Assembly: GCA_907163345.1 (NCBI GenBank)
Contig: CAJQUN010000003.1
Location: 9,590,821-9,654,820, forward strand
DNA from: Haberlea rhodopensis
Lineage: Eukaryota > Streptophyta > Magnoliopsida > Lamiales > Gesneriaceae
Direction of reading: 5' to 3'
DNA: 64,000 nucleotides
The position numbers and the translations under genes were made by a program. Shown in pieces: positions 21,944 through 34,036 of the stretch. Every line of letters begins with the position of its first letter. Positions within the stretch are counted from its first letter, which is position 1. Under the pieces are notes generated by a model that was given only the letters and a program-made list of their open reading frames with translations, was not told the origin of the DNA and searched no databases.

Positions 21944-22682
21944 TGAGCGGGAAATAAGGGCGGCAAAAATATCCCGAGCAGGTTAAATTTAGGATTTTAC
22001 CCGAAGACAATAAAACAAGACTTCAAAAGTCTCGTCTTGCTTTACTTTAGGGGGTGAGGTGATGTCATATGACATATTGACTTCCTCGGGTAAAATCCCC
22101 TCAAGAGCCGAACAAGTCATATACCGAACAGTGTGCACCGAGCAGATAGCACCGAGCAGGGTTTTACCGAACAGCTGCTAAACCCTCCTCGGTTTTCTGG
22201 TCAAAGATTAGCGGAAGACCAGGGAGTAACTAACAAATTAACCGGCGTGAATGAACGTGCGATAATGGGGCGCGGATTTCTCAGACGCGATGGGCTCCAG
22301 TTAAGCCACGATTAGAGGACATCGTGTTCCGGATCCACCGCGAGCCAATCACTAGGAACAGTCCTATAAATACCCGCGGATGTCACCATAGTAGGGGTTG
22401 GATTTTTCTGGGCAAAAAGACTCCGAAGAGATCAAATTTATGTCTGTTCGGTATTTTCTGTTATTTCTCTAAAATATTCGTGTAAGTCATTGAGCGATTG
22501 TTATTTGTGTCCAGAGAGTCTTGTAAATCATCAACGTTTATAGTGAAGTTTTATACTGGACTAGGTCCCGTGGTTTTTCTCTCAATTTGAGGGTTTTTCA
22601 CGTAAAAAATCTTGGTGTGTTTATCGTTATTTTTCATTAACACTTTATTCTACCTTATATTCGAAAATCACGAATCACATCA
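21944..22682 (+). mobile_element. 3' end fragment of the Tat-type gypsy family
   Basis: 21944-22059 matches the end of the complete element from about 13550, including the polypurine tract TTTAGGGGGTGAGG. 22060-22682 (623 bp) is an LTR with the same termini and TATA box. It diverges most around 22100-22190, where it has a different number of CCGAACAG-like units. No second LTR or internal coding region accompanies it, so it is a truncated or recombined copy. Confidence 0.9.
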
Positions 22683-22864
22683 CATATAAAATGTGAAGTT
22701 TTTCTATTTTGCATTTACCTCATATAGGGAGACCGGGAATGAATTAACAATAAGTTTATTTTATTATAAAATTTAAAATAATATATGAGGAAATTATAAA
22801 AATGATCCCATAAAATATGAGTTTTTTCATTTATAGTCCCAAAAAAATTGTTTTTAAACAATAC

Positions 22865-23090
22865 AAAACCAACACTTTTAGAACTAATTAAATATAATTC
22901 CACAGAAATTTTATTTTATCAAAAGTAGTTTCATAATTGAATAGGGAGTTTGATATCATTTTTAATAATAAAAGAAAAATAATTTCGATGAGACTAAATT
23001 TGTATTAACAAAACATTAACGTGGAATTATTTTTTATTAAAAAAAATTACGTGAGACTTATTTGATTAATTCTAAAAGTTTGTAGTAATA
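22865..23090. mobile_element. Palindromic MITE, copy A
   Basis: About 226 bp whose two ends are inverted repeats: the left end reads CTTTTAGAACTAATTAAATA and the right end, reverse-complemented, reads CTTTTAGAATTAATCAAATA, with the similarity continuing inward. A second copy lies at 31179-31437. AT-rich and non-coding. A target duplication is not clear. Confidence 0.6.
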
Positions 23091-23261
23091 TTGAATAGAC
23101 ACATATCTTATGAGATCATTTTTTTAAATTTACCAATAATATACCGTATGTTTGTTATTTCTAAATGTGTAAAAACATATATGTGTAACACTTACCTATG
23201 TATTCAGCTATAGGCTCAAATTACCTTAAGATCGATGTGTAATTGAAAAATCTTCCCAATA
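23091..23261. other. Short spacer without recognisable features
   Basis: AT-rich sequence between the MITE and the Copia remnant. Confidence 0.3.
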
Positions 23262-24930
23262 GGACACTTTTTGGAGGCACTATATCGCAAAAAATTATAC
23301 CCGAACGTAAATGGACACACCATTTCACGAAACAAAAATATGGCTCGATCGATCGAGCTCCTAGCAAATGAATGACGATTTTGTCAACTTAGTGCCCACA
23401 CAACCAATAAATTTAACATTACAATTTGTGCTGCGAACTGTAGTTTAAATGATCCTAACAATCATGCCACAAACCATAAGATTCAATACAAGAAGTAATA
23501 ACATAAATTTTATTGCTTTCAACAAATATCGTCATTACATTTATTTAGAATAACTACATTCATGGAGTTTGCAACTTTCAAAGATACACAATCTAATTTA
23601 AGCGGTAAGCGCTAGATCATCCAAATCATTTGAGAGACGGTCTTCTTCGGTCACATTTATCCATAGCCTTCCCACGATCGTCTTTATTTCGACAATCCTT
23701 CACCATGTGATTGGGTTTTCCACATTTGTAGCACTTGCCTTTGAACTTCTTCGTCTTTCCAGATTTGGGGACCATGCCATCAAACTTGGGCTTTGTTTCG
23801 GCGTGTTTTCCACTAAATTCACTCGTGCTTCATGTTGGTGCCAATTTTCCTTCCTTTCAGAAATTCGGTTGTCCTCTTCGATTCTCAAGTGAACCACAAG
23901 GTCTTCAAGATTCATCTCTTTTCATTTGTGCTTGAGATAATTCTTGAAGTCCTTCCATGATGGAAGCAACTTTTCAATCATGGCGGCCACTTGGAATGAG
24001 TCACTTAGAACCATTCCCTCTGCATGAATTTCGTGCAAGATTACTTGCAAATCTTGCACTTGTGCTATCACAGGCTTTGTATTAACCATTTTGAAATCCA
24101 GGAATCGTCCAACGATGAATTTCTTCATGCCGGTATCCTCGGATCTATACTTTTTCTCCAAGGATTGCCAAAATTATTTGGCCGTCTTCACTAGACAATA
24201 CACATTGTATAATGTGTTGTCCTGTCTGTTGATAATATAATTCTTGCACAGGAAATCGCTTTGATTCCACGCATCAACCGCAACCCTCTTTTGGTTGTCG
24301 GTTCATTCTCCATAATAGTAGAAGCATCCTCGTTGAGGAACCTTACCAACCCCAAGGTTGTCAAATAAAACATCTTTTGTTTGCCATCGCTTGAAATCGT
24401 TCCCATTGAACTTTTCAGCTCTTTCACGATGATGAACTGGAATCGTTGTTGCACTCGACGAAGACATTTGTGCTAAAATTGTCTTAAGATTGTTGTTAAA
24501 ATTTCTCTACAAGTGTATCTCAGGATTATAGTAACCAAATAACAAAGGCTTCACAGTTTAGAAATGTCAAGGCAAGATTTGGAATCTATGTCTTTAAGAC
24601 AATATTGCCTCACTACGGTGCTAACAGTTTACTTTGACAATTTGTCTCCCAAGATACAACGACTATGATTTGTGATAAAAGCACTCCAAATCACAAATTC
24701 TTTAAACCTTAAAAGCGCTCAATAAGAACAAAGATGAAGACCCACAAAATTACTCAAATATGATGTGAATTTCAAAAATTCCATGCATATGAAGTGAGGG
24801 ATATGTTGTATATATAGTAAACTAAAAACAAGTCCAAATGGACAACTTTTGGAGGCAGTATATCGCGAAAAATCACACCCGGACGTGAATGGACACACCA
24901 TTTTACGAAACAGAAACATGGCTCGATCGA
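23262..24930 (-). mobile_element. Degenerate Ty1/Copia remnant, minus strand
   Basis: Two direct repeats of about 97 bp (23262-23357 and 24832-24930) flank a gag region on the minus strand. Both contain TTTTGGAGGCA, ATGGACACACCATTT and the 16-bp palindrome GCTCGATCGATCGAGC. They are probably what remains of the two LTRs. The pol region is missing, so the element is internally deleted. It belongs to a family different from the Copia fragment at 21010. Confidence 0.65.
23600..24470 (-). pseudogene. gag: Copia gag polyprotein fragment
   Basis: Minus-strand pieces in different frames keep the order of a Copia gag. Near 24400 there is EKFNGNDFKRWQ, followed by an LTTLGLVRFLNEDA-like stretch. At 24161-23922 come MKKFIVGRFLDFKMV and LQVILHEIHAEGM. 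Then follows a basic tail with a CYKCGKPNHMVKDC zinc knuckle at about 23740-23695. Several frameshifts separate the parts. It would encode a capsid/nucleocapsid protein if intact; it is clearly non-functional. Confidence 0.85.
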
Positions 24931-25377
24931 TCGAGCTATTGTTCCAAAGAAACAAAAAAATCTGGCCAGCTCGATCGAGCAACCAATTTTTTTTTTTTAA
25001 TTCATTTTCTAACATTATACGCACACACATATATATAGATCCTTTCTCAAATATGAAAATTGTGAAGACATTTTTTGTACACAAAGATATCCAGTTCGGA
25101 TTGATACTCAATTCAGTTGCCAAAAAAGGTTGAATTATTGAAATGGAAATCACTGTATATCCAAACTTTTAGGTTGAGCGATTTAAGCGCATTCGACAGC
25201 AGAAAAGTAAAAGAAATAGCTATGATTTTTTTAAACTTGCATGAAACCCTCAATATAATCGTAGTAAATTTATTATTTCCATGAATTTGAACAAACCTTT
25301 TCAAGATCCCAGATTATATTTCAAAATCTAAGTTTATATAAAGATTAATAGAGAAGGAATAGGTTTACTTAGTCGAG
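24931..25377. other. 3' flank of the BOP gene
   Basis: AT-rich, with a run of ten or more T at about 24990-25000. The last part probably holds the BOP 3' UTR. Nothing else is seen. Confidence 0.4.
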
Positions 25378-27545
25378 TTAATACTGATCGTGGGAGTGAT
25401 GATGGTGATGGTGGTGGTGGTGGTGATACATTCGATTCATAGCTTCTCTGTGGCTGCTGCTTTCATATCCTTCACTCAATTTTCCAACACCCATTTGGGC
25501 TCCAAGATTTAGATAGACCATTCTTGAATCAAGATTCTGGCCGCTACCCGCCACTGTCATGTTGGCCGGGCCGCCACTGCTTGCACTGCTGGCGTGTTTG
25601 TCACCCATCGGTGGATATACGGAGGCGGTGGCTGGTGAAGGTGGCGCATTTGCGTTCCCTTCTCTCGAAATCACCATTGCAGCTGACTGAACTAATTCAA
25701 GACACAGACGTAACTTATTTGGCTCAATGTGCGCTAGCCCTGGAACAGCTCCTTTGAACAAGAAATCAGATGTTAGGGTTCGAAGCACATCTAACGGCGT
25801 GATCCCATCTACTGTTCGGACATTGGGATCCGCATGGTGGTCCAGGAGGACCGCCACCATATCCGGCGACACCATCTCGGCCGCGACGAGAAGTGGGGTT
25901 TTCCCGGCCGGCCCAGCGGGATAGTTTACATCGACTGCACCGAGTTCAAGCAAAGCTTTCACTACTTCTCGGCTGCAATTTTCAACTGCGTAATGCAAAG
26001 CTAATGCTTCATCAAGATTGAGACCTTCTCCCATAACCATAAGTTTAACAAGTTCCACGTCGGAGGAGTCAAGGGCTCGACGCATTCGTCTTATTTTTAG
26101 GTCCTCGAGGTCGGCGGCTGCCTCAGCGAGGTCGTGGTGGTGCGGATGGTGGAGGGGCATCAGGGAACGGCGGGCCAAGGAGGATTTAAGGCGGAGCTCT
26201 TCGATCTTTGCCACAACATCGACTGAGAGATGTTTGGCTAAGATTTCCGGAGGGAGGCCTGAATTTGCTACTAAATGGGAGCAAGTGGCCCAAAGTTGGT
26301 GCATTTCTTGTTTTCTTGAAGCAATTAAAACTTTCATTACGTCTTCAATTGAGGCCTTCTCCACCATGATTACCAACTGTTTCTGCAAATTAATCAAAAA
26401 ACTTAGTATTATATTGTTGAAATGAAATTAACTGGGACATTAATAATAGTTTGGTGCTATTTAGAACATATGAGAAATAGTTGAGCCCTTGAGTACAAAT
26501 GGGAAGATTTTACTTTCATTTTCGAAACCAAAATGGAAAAGTTGGGCTTGGGTGATCACTGTGGAAGAAAAGACTACTGATCAAAGAGATAAATTCAGAA
26601 ATTCAAGAAAGCAATGTTTCATGAAATCAAGATAGGACTTTTCAAGAGACCTGTGCTAAAAATAACAAGAAGATAAGTGGAAGAACACAACGTTGAATAC
26701 ATGTTTTGTGAGCTCAAAATATGAAAATAAAGGATAGAAATAACCCATTTTTGCATCAGAATATGCTCCAGACCAATAAATATTACAGGAAAAAAAAAAC
26801 TAGTCAGTAGAAATTACCAAAAGGGATAGATTTCTTTGAGATCATGGATAGAGACCCCACTTTTAATTCATAAAAATAATTTTTTTATGACTATGATGAT
26901 CGATTGAGCTCATTAAATCCTTCCCAATTGACCAATATAACCTGAAAACTACGATCCAACTCCTATATCTTTATCTCAAAATTAGAACCCACAAACGAAA
27001 AGAATAAAGTAATTAATCAACGACCAGTGTTTTTTTATTAAAAAAAATGTAAGTCAGACACAATATGAAATAATGGAAACCTGAGTGAGCAAAGCAAGCT
27101 GTTCCACACCAAAAGATCTAGCGGCTGCAAGAGTGTCAAGGGCAAGATCAACGGCGGAGGTGCAATGCGTATGCCAGCAACCCCTCTCCCCACAGTTAGG
27201 CCTCGGCTCATGTTTCTGTGGTACAATCGAGACTTGCCCGCTGTACAAGAACTGAAGCATCAACAAGAAAACTTCATAGCCAACTGAGTTCACTGGTATT
27301 ACTTGAGTATTATGTCCTCTAGGCGAACCACTTCCTGGGCCCATCCTTATCGGGTCTAAGCCCGTCTGAGAGTCTGGCCCGCAAAAGAATTTCCTGAAAA
27401 ACAAGCTTCTGGCTGCTAAGATGCATCTGTGCGCATGTACTAAACGACCCTCTACGCTGAAGGTTACATCGCTAAAAACTTGGCCGTTGATTAGCAGATT
27501 CAGGTAGTCTAGGGACAGAGATCTTAAGGAGTCTTCAGGGGTCAT
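25378..27545 (-). CDS. BOP: BTB-ankyrin co-regulator, BLADE-ON-PETIOLE/NOOT type (NPR5/6 clade)
   Basis: Exon 1 is 27545-27081 (155 codons, donor CAG|GTTTCC) and exon 2 is 26382-25378 (acceptor TTGCAG). Together they give 489 residues, close to the usual 470-490. Residues 1-140 are the BTB/POZ domain, with the near-invariant start SLRSLSLDYLNLLINGQ and DVTFSVEGRLVHAHRC. Cys118-Cys128 (CGERGCWHTHC) is the C2HC zinc site of NPR proteins. Residues 156-265 are helical, and 278-360 carry ankyrin repeats (LALHYAVENCSREVVKALLE, then KTPLLVAAEM). A Ser/Ala-rich tail ends in ten consecutive His. BOP proteins lack DNA binding, act in nucleus and cytoplasm with TGA-class bZIP factors and as CUL3 adaptors, and pattern leaf bases, flowers and abscission zones. 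The one-intron structure and the missing C-terminal NPR1-type domain support BOP rather than NPR1. Confidence 0.97.
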
Positions 27546-28914
27546 TGCAATACACTGTTTTCTTCAGTAAAAGATCGATATACTATGAAGAAGAAGAATA
27601 AAATATTTCTTGCTGTCTGCTCTTCTGTGAAGAAGACGAAGAAGGAGCTAAAATCTTGAATTTTTTAATTTGATATGTTTCTTTAATTGATCTTTGATGA
27701 TCAACTGTTGCTATTTCTTGTGAAGAAATTATATCTCAAACCTGAGGAGAGAGTGAGGGGTGTAATACAAGTGGCTAATATGGTCGGCTAAGATTATAAA
27801 TTTTAAAGAGATGGAATATTTATTTTGGGATATAAATAAAATATAATATGGTGACGAGCTTGGGAAGTTGGGATTAATATGTAAAATGAAGATAAATTTT
27901 TCAGGGGATCAATTATTGAGGACGAGAACCTAATCTCAAATGATTATCTAATTTCCTAATTTATATCTGTGCGCAAATCATACCTGATTACATGTGTAGT
28001 GGAATATACGTTGTGTGTATAAATTTAGAGTTTATTTATTTATATTATAAATATTTAAGTAAAATAAAAATATTTTAAATATTTTTTTCTTTTTATTTAA
28101 TTTGATTGAACAGTTTTGTATGTTTTCTCCCGTATTTATTATAACTTATGATCTTTAATTTGAATAGTAACAAATATAACCCTACATTTTGGCATAAATT
28201 AAAAAAATTGCACATCTATGATTTAATACGCCTATCCTCTAATCTTGAAATGCACATTTTTTGAAAAATACGAAAAATCCAGTTGGGGATTTAGATGTTA
28301 TTTTTTAGACTAAAAAGGCTATAATATTAATTATTAAAATTGGAGGGTATTATATTAATAAATATATTGATTAGATTTTTTTAAAAAAAAATTCTTAAAT
28401 TAATGATTACATTATCTACATGCTTCAAAAAGTAATAAAAAATTATTTAAAATTCATGTAGCTCAAATCTATTAATATTATCTTTCTTTGTTTCTAAGAA
28501 TAATTTAATTAATATATTGTGCACAATAATATTTTATATCCATATAGCTCTTTTGTTTATTATTCATATCGTTATATAACATGATCTTTCTTGGGGAGGG
28601 TGAACACAAGTATCTTAGGTCTAACCATGTATTTACTTATGGTTCTTGTGATTTAATGACCCTTGGTAATTGTCGTTTCATTTGTTACTTTTATGCAAAT
28701 GTTAATGAAATATATTCATAATTGACGCCAAAAAAATTTATAGAAGTTTCTTTGTTGTGAAATATGATTTTTTTTCAATGTTAATATCAATGAAAGATAC
28801 TCGTCATATGTTTTTTGTATTAATTTTTTTGTCATACTTAAGGTCTTATTATTAATAGATTTCACCTATCAGTTCTTTTTTTAAATTATTATTATCAGAA
28901 ATAGGATTATATTA
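27546..28914. promoter_or_regulatory. Upstream region of the BOP gene
   Basis: The first 200 bp upstream of the ATG are A/G- and CT-rich leader-like sequence. Beyond about 27800 it is very AT-rich with no ORF or repeat I can name. Confidence 0.35.
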
Positions 28915-29560
28915 AGTTAAAAACGAGAAGCCAAGGCCATAAACCATGACTAACACCAACGAAAATCAGCCACAAATACAGACATCTAACATGGACAAAC
29001 ACCCAGACACTACAATTAAAGATCGGACATATAGGCGAGTTGATGAATTGATTAACAACATATGCACAATATCATGCCCAGTCAAGTGCAAAGGCCAGCA
29101 AAGCAAGATCAAGTCTCCTCAAACCACCGATCTCATTATGGGGTTGAAAGCGAGAAATGTCTTCCAAAAGTAAATGTACAAAGGCGGATAAATATGAGAC
29201 GCAAATTGATATAAGGACAACAAACAAGCAATATCCGATATCCAAATCCCACACATAATTCCAACAACCACATACCACCATTGGGTTGCATACGGAACCG
29301 AACCACCCAGTAGATTTTGTAATCACAACCAAGCAGTGCATCAACAACGAAACAATCTAAAATGGACCAAAAAATGTTGCCACCAGTCGGCAGAAGCCAA
29401 TGCCAAGTAGTGACGAGAGTCCAAATAGAAAGGTCGCCAAAACACCACCAAAAAGTAGCCCAACCAGATGTTGATAGAGCATAAATACGACAAACAACAA
29501 CAAATATACCAGACAACACAGATACGATAGGATACAAATAGTGAATTATAAGTATCAATA
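28915..29560. other. Less AT-rich island of unknown origin
   Basis: Composition differs from the AT-rich surroundings. The minus strand is open for 140 codons (29558-29136), is very rich in Trp, Cys and Phe and has no recognisable domain. The plus strand has a 75-codon ORF. I suspect the tail of a non-LTR retrotransposon or similar, but no diagnostic motif supports this. Three copies of AGTATCAATATTA follow at about 29550-29605. Confidence 0.25.
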
Positions 29561-31178
29561 TTAAATAGTATCAATATTACGTTAAAAAAAAGTATCAATA
29601 TTAAAGTCTGTTAATAAATGTCTGAAATTTACATATGTTTTTTACCAAAATAGTTTTATGTTGTAATTCCAATAGTCTATAGATAATGATTTAAAAACTT
29701 AGACAATTTATATTGCACAGCATTAAAATTTAACAATACAGTAAAAAATTGTTCTATTTAAAATATATATAAAAAAAGGACAACTTGTTTAAATGCATTA
29801 TCAAACAACTCCTCAATAGGTAGATAGAGTTCATGCGCCTTTGAATTGTAATAAGTATTTTGGTTCACTTTTATCGGGAAAATATGTGAAAACTAATGTG
29901 ACCTCGAGATAAAATAGCTACTTGTAGGTACCTATCATTATCTATTCAAACAATTATGAAGGGTTATAATTTGTGTTATGATATTATCCGAGAAATTATT
30001 GGTGCTGACAGAACACTAACACGATAAACTTCTTGATCAAGTAGTATTAACGTGTCTCTCTCTTATGAACAGTTGTTGAACTTTAAATTAAAAAAACTAT
30101 TCATATTTTTGTCTTTTTATTTACAAAGTCTGTCAAATTGAAGATTAAAGAAATAATTTAGATAAACAATATAATTTAACTTCAAACATAAATAATATCT
30201 GATAACAAATTATTTACCACTGAGAGTCTTGGTTGGTCACAAGAGAAGACTTAATTTAAAATATATACCAATACTTGAAGTATTTTACATTTTTTTGGGT
30301 TGCATTTGGAAAGGATTTGATTTGAAGGAAATGATTTAAAACATAATCATTTAAAATTCATGAATTTGAAATAACATATAATTATTATCATTTCAAATCT
30401 TTAAAAAATGAAAGGAATATTTATTGGAAAAAGGATAAATTTGAAATATATTTCAGTGTTTTACCTAAACATAAATAATGGGTTCGAATGTGAAATTTGA
30501 AATCTACACCTCAAATTCTTCAATTTACACACAACCTTACTTTTGATTTTTTAGAAACGTTATTGTTTTAAGATAATATATAATTTATTAGAGCAATAAG
30601 GTAAGTAACCAATCATTATATTTCAATCAATACTTAGTTTAAGGAGAAATTTTTGTATGAACCGGTCATGTTATATGCCAACACACATAATATGTATCTC
30701 ATATATGTATATATTTGTATATATATTGATGTATAATATGATCCTATTCATATGGTTTAACCTAGTATAACGAATTATTTAAAGTAATATCAATTATATA
30801 CGTGAAAATCGCGCTGTTAAAAGTGAAAAGGTGGGATGTTTGGTGAAAGTGAACTGTTGAAACATGGTAAATAAAAGGATTCAAACAAAAAAAATGGTAA
30901 ATAAAATAAAAGAAAGGGCATAGCATAGACAACAAATCACACTGACTGTCTTATGATTTGAGGTGCTTAGATTTTGACATTTGACTTGTCTTTTCACTCA
31001 TTTAATTTCACTTTCCCCAACTTTACAAAGCACCACCCCTCCTGCCTTTGCCTCCCTACAGTTTTGGCCTTTTCCTATTTATCATTTTTTCCTTTATTTC
31101 CCTTTTCCAAATCTATTTGACAAGATTAGTTATGGACAAAGTGACATTTTTTCAATCTCATCAAATATTGTAAATTTT
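29561..31178. other. Gene-free AT-rich DNA
   Basis: No ORF of note, no repeat structure that I can define and no known motif. Confidence 0.4.
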
Positions 31179-31437
31179 TTATAATATCAGTCCCAAATTT
31201 TTAGGATTAATCAAATATATTTTCATAAAAAATATTTTTAATAAAAAAATAGTCACAAATTTTTATTTTTAATCAAAAGTAGTGTCAAAGCCCATTATTC
31301 AATTATGAGTTATTAAAAATTAATTTTGTGAGACTAAATTTGTTAAAAACTTTTACGTGGAACTATTTTTTTTATTAAAAAATTTCTGTGAGACTATGTT
31401 TGATTAAGTTCTAAAAAATTGAGATTAGTATTATAAA
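31179..31437. mobile_element. Palindromic MITE, copy B
   Basis: About 259 bp. The left end ATAATATCAGTCCCAAATTTTTAGG is mirrored by the right end, whose reverse complement reads ATAATACTAATCTCAATTTTTTAG, and inverted similarity extends about 80 bp. The central part shares GACTAAATTTGTT and ACGTGGAA(T/C)TATTTTTT with copy A at 22865-23090. Confidence 0.65.
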
Positions 31438-32325
31438 AATTAATATTCTATGTGACTATGTATTGAAATTTACCTCCATCAAATAATTATGTTTATAAAA
31501 TAGAAATTATATCTGAGATCTTTTAGGGCAAATTCACCACTGAAATAATTCAAATTTAGTATTTTTGGTTATTCAGTGACTCCATAAGATGCTCCGCTAA
31601 ATAGAGAAATATGTCCTTTTAAAACCATCAAAACATCGATTGAAAAACACATTTCACACTCTATCTTAGCAACATCTTCCACCCCTTCTTTATCTCGGGT
31701 TAGTTGAAATCAACTTAGTGAATCTTTGTTATATACATTATATTTCCCTTGCTGTAAAACCAGTAACCCTAAAATAACACAGACAACTATGTATTTTGGT
31801 CGTTTCCGTATTTTATTTAGTTCACAAGTACTAAATTTGGTCTTTATCCTGTAAGTTTTTTTAACCTTGTTCCTCCAAATGCTAATGCAGCATCAGACAC
31901 ATCACCAAGGTTTGATACCATATCAAGAATAATATGCGTCGCGTCAATAATGTCCAGCATCACATCAACACTCTAACAAAATAAGACTAAAAGGGGAAAA
32001 AAATGATACACCAAGACAAACTTTGACTACTTTAATGATCAAAATTCAATTAGGACAATGCATAGGATGAATTTAGTTATATTCCCTCGAAGATAGTGGG
32101 ATCATAATCATCATGTTACACCAATTGATGTCCATAAGAAAAAGTAATAGTGGGATCATATCTAACCAATTGAGTAACTAACCAAAGACCTCTACATTCC
32201 TCTGAGAATCATCAAAACTACAATGCTACCAAATTAAGTCTCTTCAATTCTCATTCCTCGACCCTACAGAAATTTTATAATTGAAACTCAGGAGGTTTTG
32301 ACTTGTTGATTGATATTATTACATT
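31438..32325. other. Gene-free stretch
   Basis: No recognisable coding region or repeat. Confidence 0.4.
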
Positions 32326-32685
32326 TTGACTGATATCTCACATCTTTTGGCAGAGTATGGCTATAAAGGAGGATATTTCTTTGATTCACTAACATTTTTC
32401 GCAAGAAATTCATGGGTTTCGCATTCGGACTCGGCCACAATATCGTCAGCACCCTTTGCTCCAGAGGGCCCTATAATTAATGTTATCAGACGAGGATTGG
32501 CTGCAGCAGAGCCAGGATCCATTTGTTTCTGCCCTACACAAACTAATCAGGCTGTTCATATTCTTGCCAATGGGATTGTGCATGACCTGACGCTATTGTT
32601 TTATGCCAACATACTTTTTTTCTGGATGATTCCGGAAAAAAGACCCTGGTCAAAGGGTGCCAGAGTCATTTTCATACTAAATTAA
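32326..32685 (+). pseudogene. Possible RNase H-like fragment of a non-LTR element (weak)
   Basis: A 119-codon open frame. The segment TNQAVHILANGIVHDLTLLFYAN resembles the end of the RNase H-like domain (RVT_3) that closes many plant LINE polyproteins, where a conserved Asn and the AH-LA pair occur. The upstream part lacks recognisable catalytic residues. It may be a LINE scrap or chance. Confidence 0.25.
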
Positions 32686-34036
32686 TTAAAATTAGGGACC
32701 ACAGAGCTATTATTAATGCTAAACAGAAAAATGTGTTAAGATATTACAGAAAAGGTATTAGATTGGTAATGGTAAAATTATTGGAAGAAACACTGTATAT
32801 CCAATATCCAATGGCTTAGAGGGAATCAAATCGTCTTTTACTTGTGGTCCCTATTTTGTCCTATATAAAAAAGTATATTTGATCCATCGTGGATTATTAG
32901 ATTAATGGTAGAGATAACATTTCCTCTTGTTGGATAAACTTTAATTATAATTTAAGATATTTGAATATATTAAAATTTTTGTTGTGGTGTTGTGTGGTAT
33001 GGTCCCGCCTAAGTCACATTGAGGTTTCCTTATTGGGAAATCTCTCTAATATTTTATTAACTAGCTAGCAACATACGTATAAATAAACGGGGTTGGTTAG
33101 TTGCTACCTTTAAAAACATTTAAATGAGAATATTCTCAATACTTTGATTTATCTAGTGACTCTTATAACGATCTAAAAGTTTATTTAGATTGTGAAACAC
33201 TTGATAAGAGCAAGTCATAAAAAATTCGATTTGAATAATTTTCAATTATTGACAAATCTTTATATTTCTATTATGATTAAATTAAAAATAATTTTATAAT
33301 GTTGTTAAATTTATAGTAGGATTTTGATGTGAGTCCCTTCGAAATCTTGCTAGCTTTAAGTAGGACATACCATTTTGCACAAAGGATTTGAAGTTTCATG
33401 AAAATTCCACTTTCATAGACACACACACACACACATTTATAATTTTATATTATATTCACCATTGACTCCCTCCCTATTTATGGAAATTGAAACCCTACCA
33501 ACATATGGGGCTCAAAATACTTATTCCAATCCCAATATCTTATAGTGGACTCTCTTTCTTTGGGCACTAGGCATTAATCCATACATACACATAATGAGTA
33601 TATATATATGTGTGTTTTTGTTGGAAATGACATTTTAAATCCTATAATAACTTGGTTGTGATTGGGTTGTAGAAACTTGTAATTGTTCGGTTTTCAAGTT
33701 CAGTATAATTTGTACTTCGTCTTCGTTAATAAATTATTTTTCTGAGAAAAAGAATTCTACCGTAACTCGATTATCATGTTTTAATTGTTACGTGATAAGC
33801 CATCATGCATGATAATCTCTGTCACCATCCAAACCTTAAATCAAAAAAATCCTATACAATCGATACAATATGTACACGAAGGTGTTAATTGCGGAATTTT
33901 AAATATAAACATATATTTTGATATAATGTTAAATTATAATCTGAATTATGTCAAACTTAAAAGATATATTCTATTGTTATAGTTCAAATTATTATCCCAA
34001 AATTTAAATGGGTAAAAAGCAACAAAAAAAACATGT
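32686..34036. other. Gene-free AT-rich DNA with a CA microsatellite
   Basis: A (CA)n run of about 16 bp is present at 33420-33436. No other feature is recognised. Confidence 0.4.

Noticed and set aside
27038..27226. 62-codon minus-strand ORF at BOP exon 1
   Set aside because: It lies in a different frame over the exon-intron border of BOP; a shadow of the real gene.
29072..29598. Overlapping minus-strand ORFs up to 140 codons
   Set aside because: Trp/Phe/Cys-rich composition with no domain and several overlapping frames; not supported as a gene.
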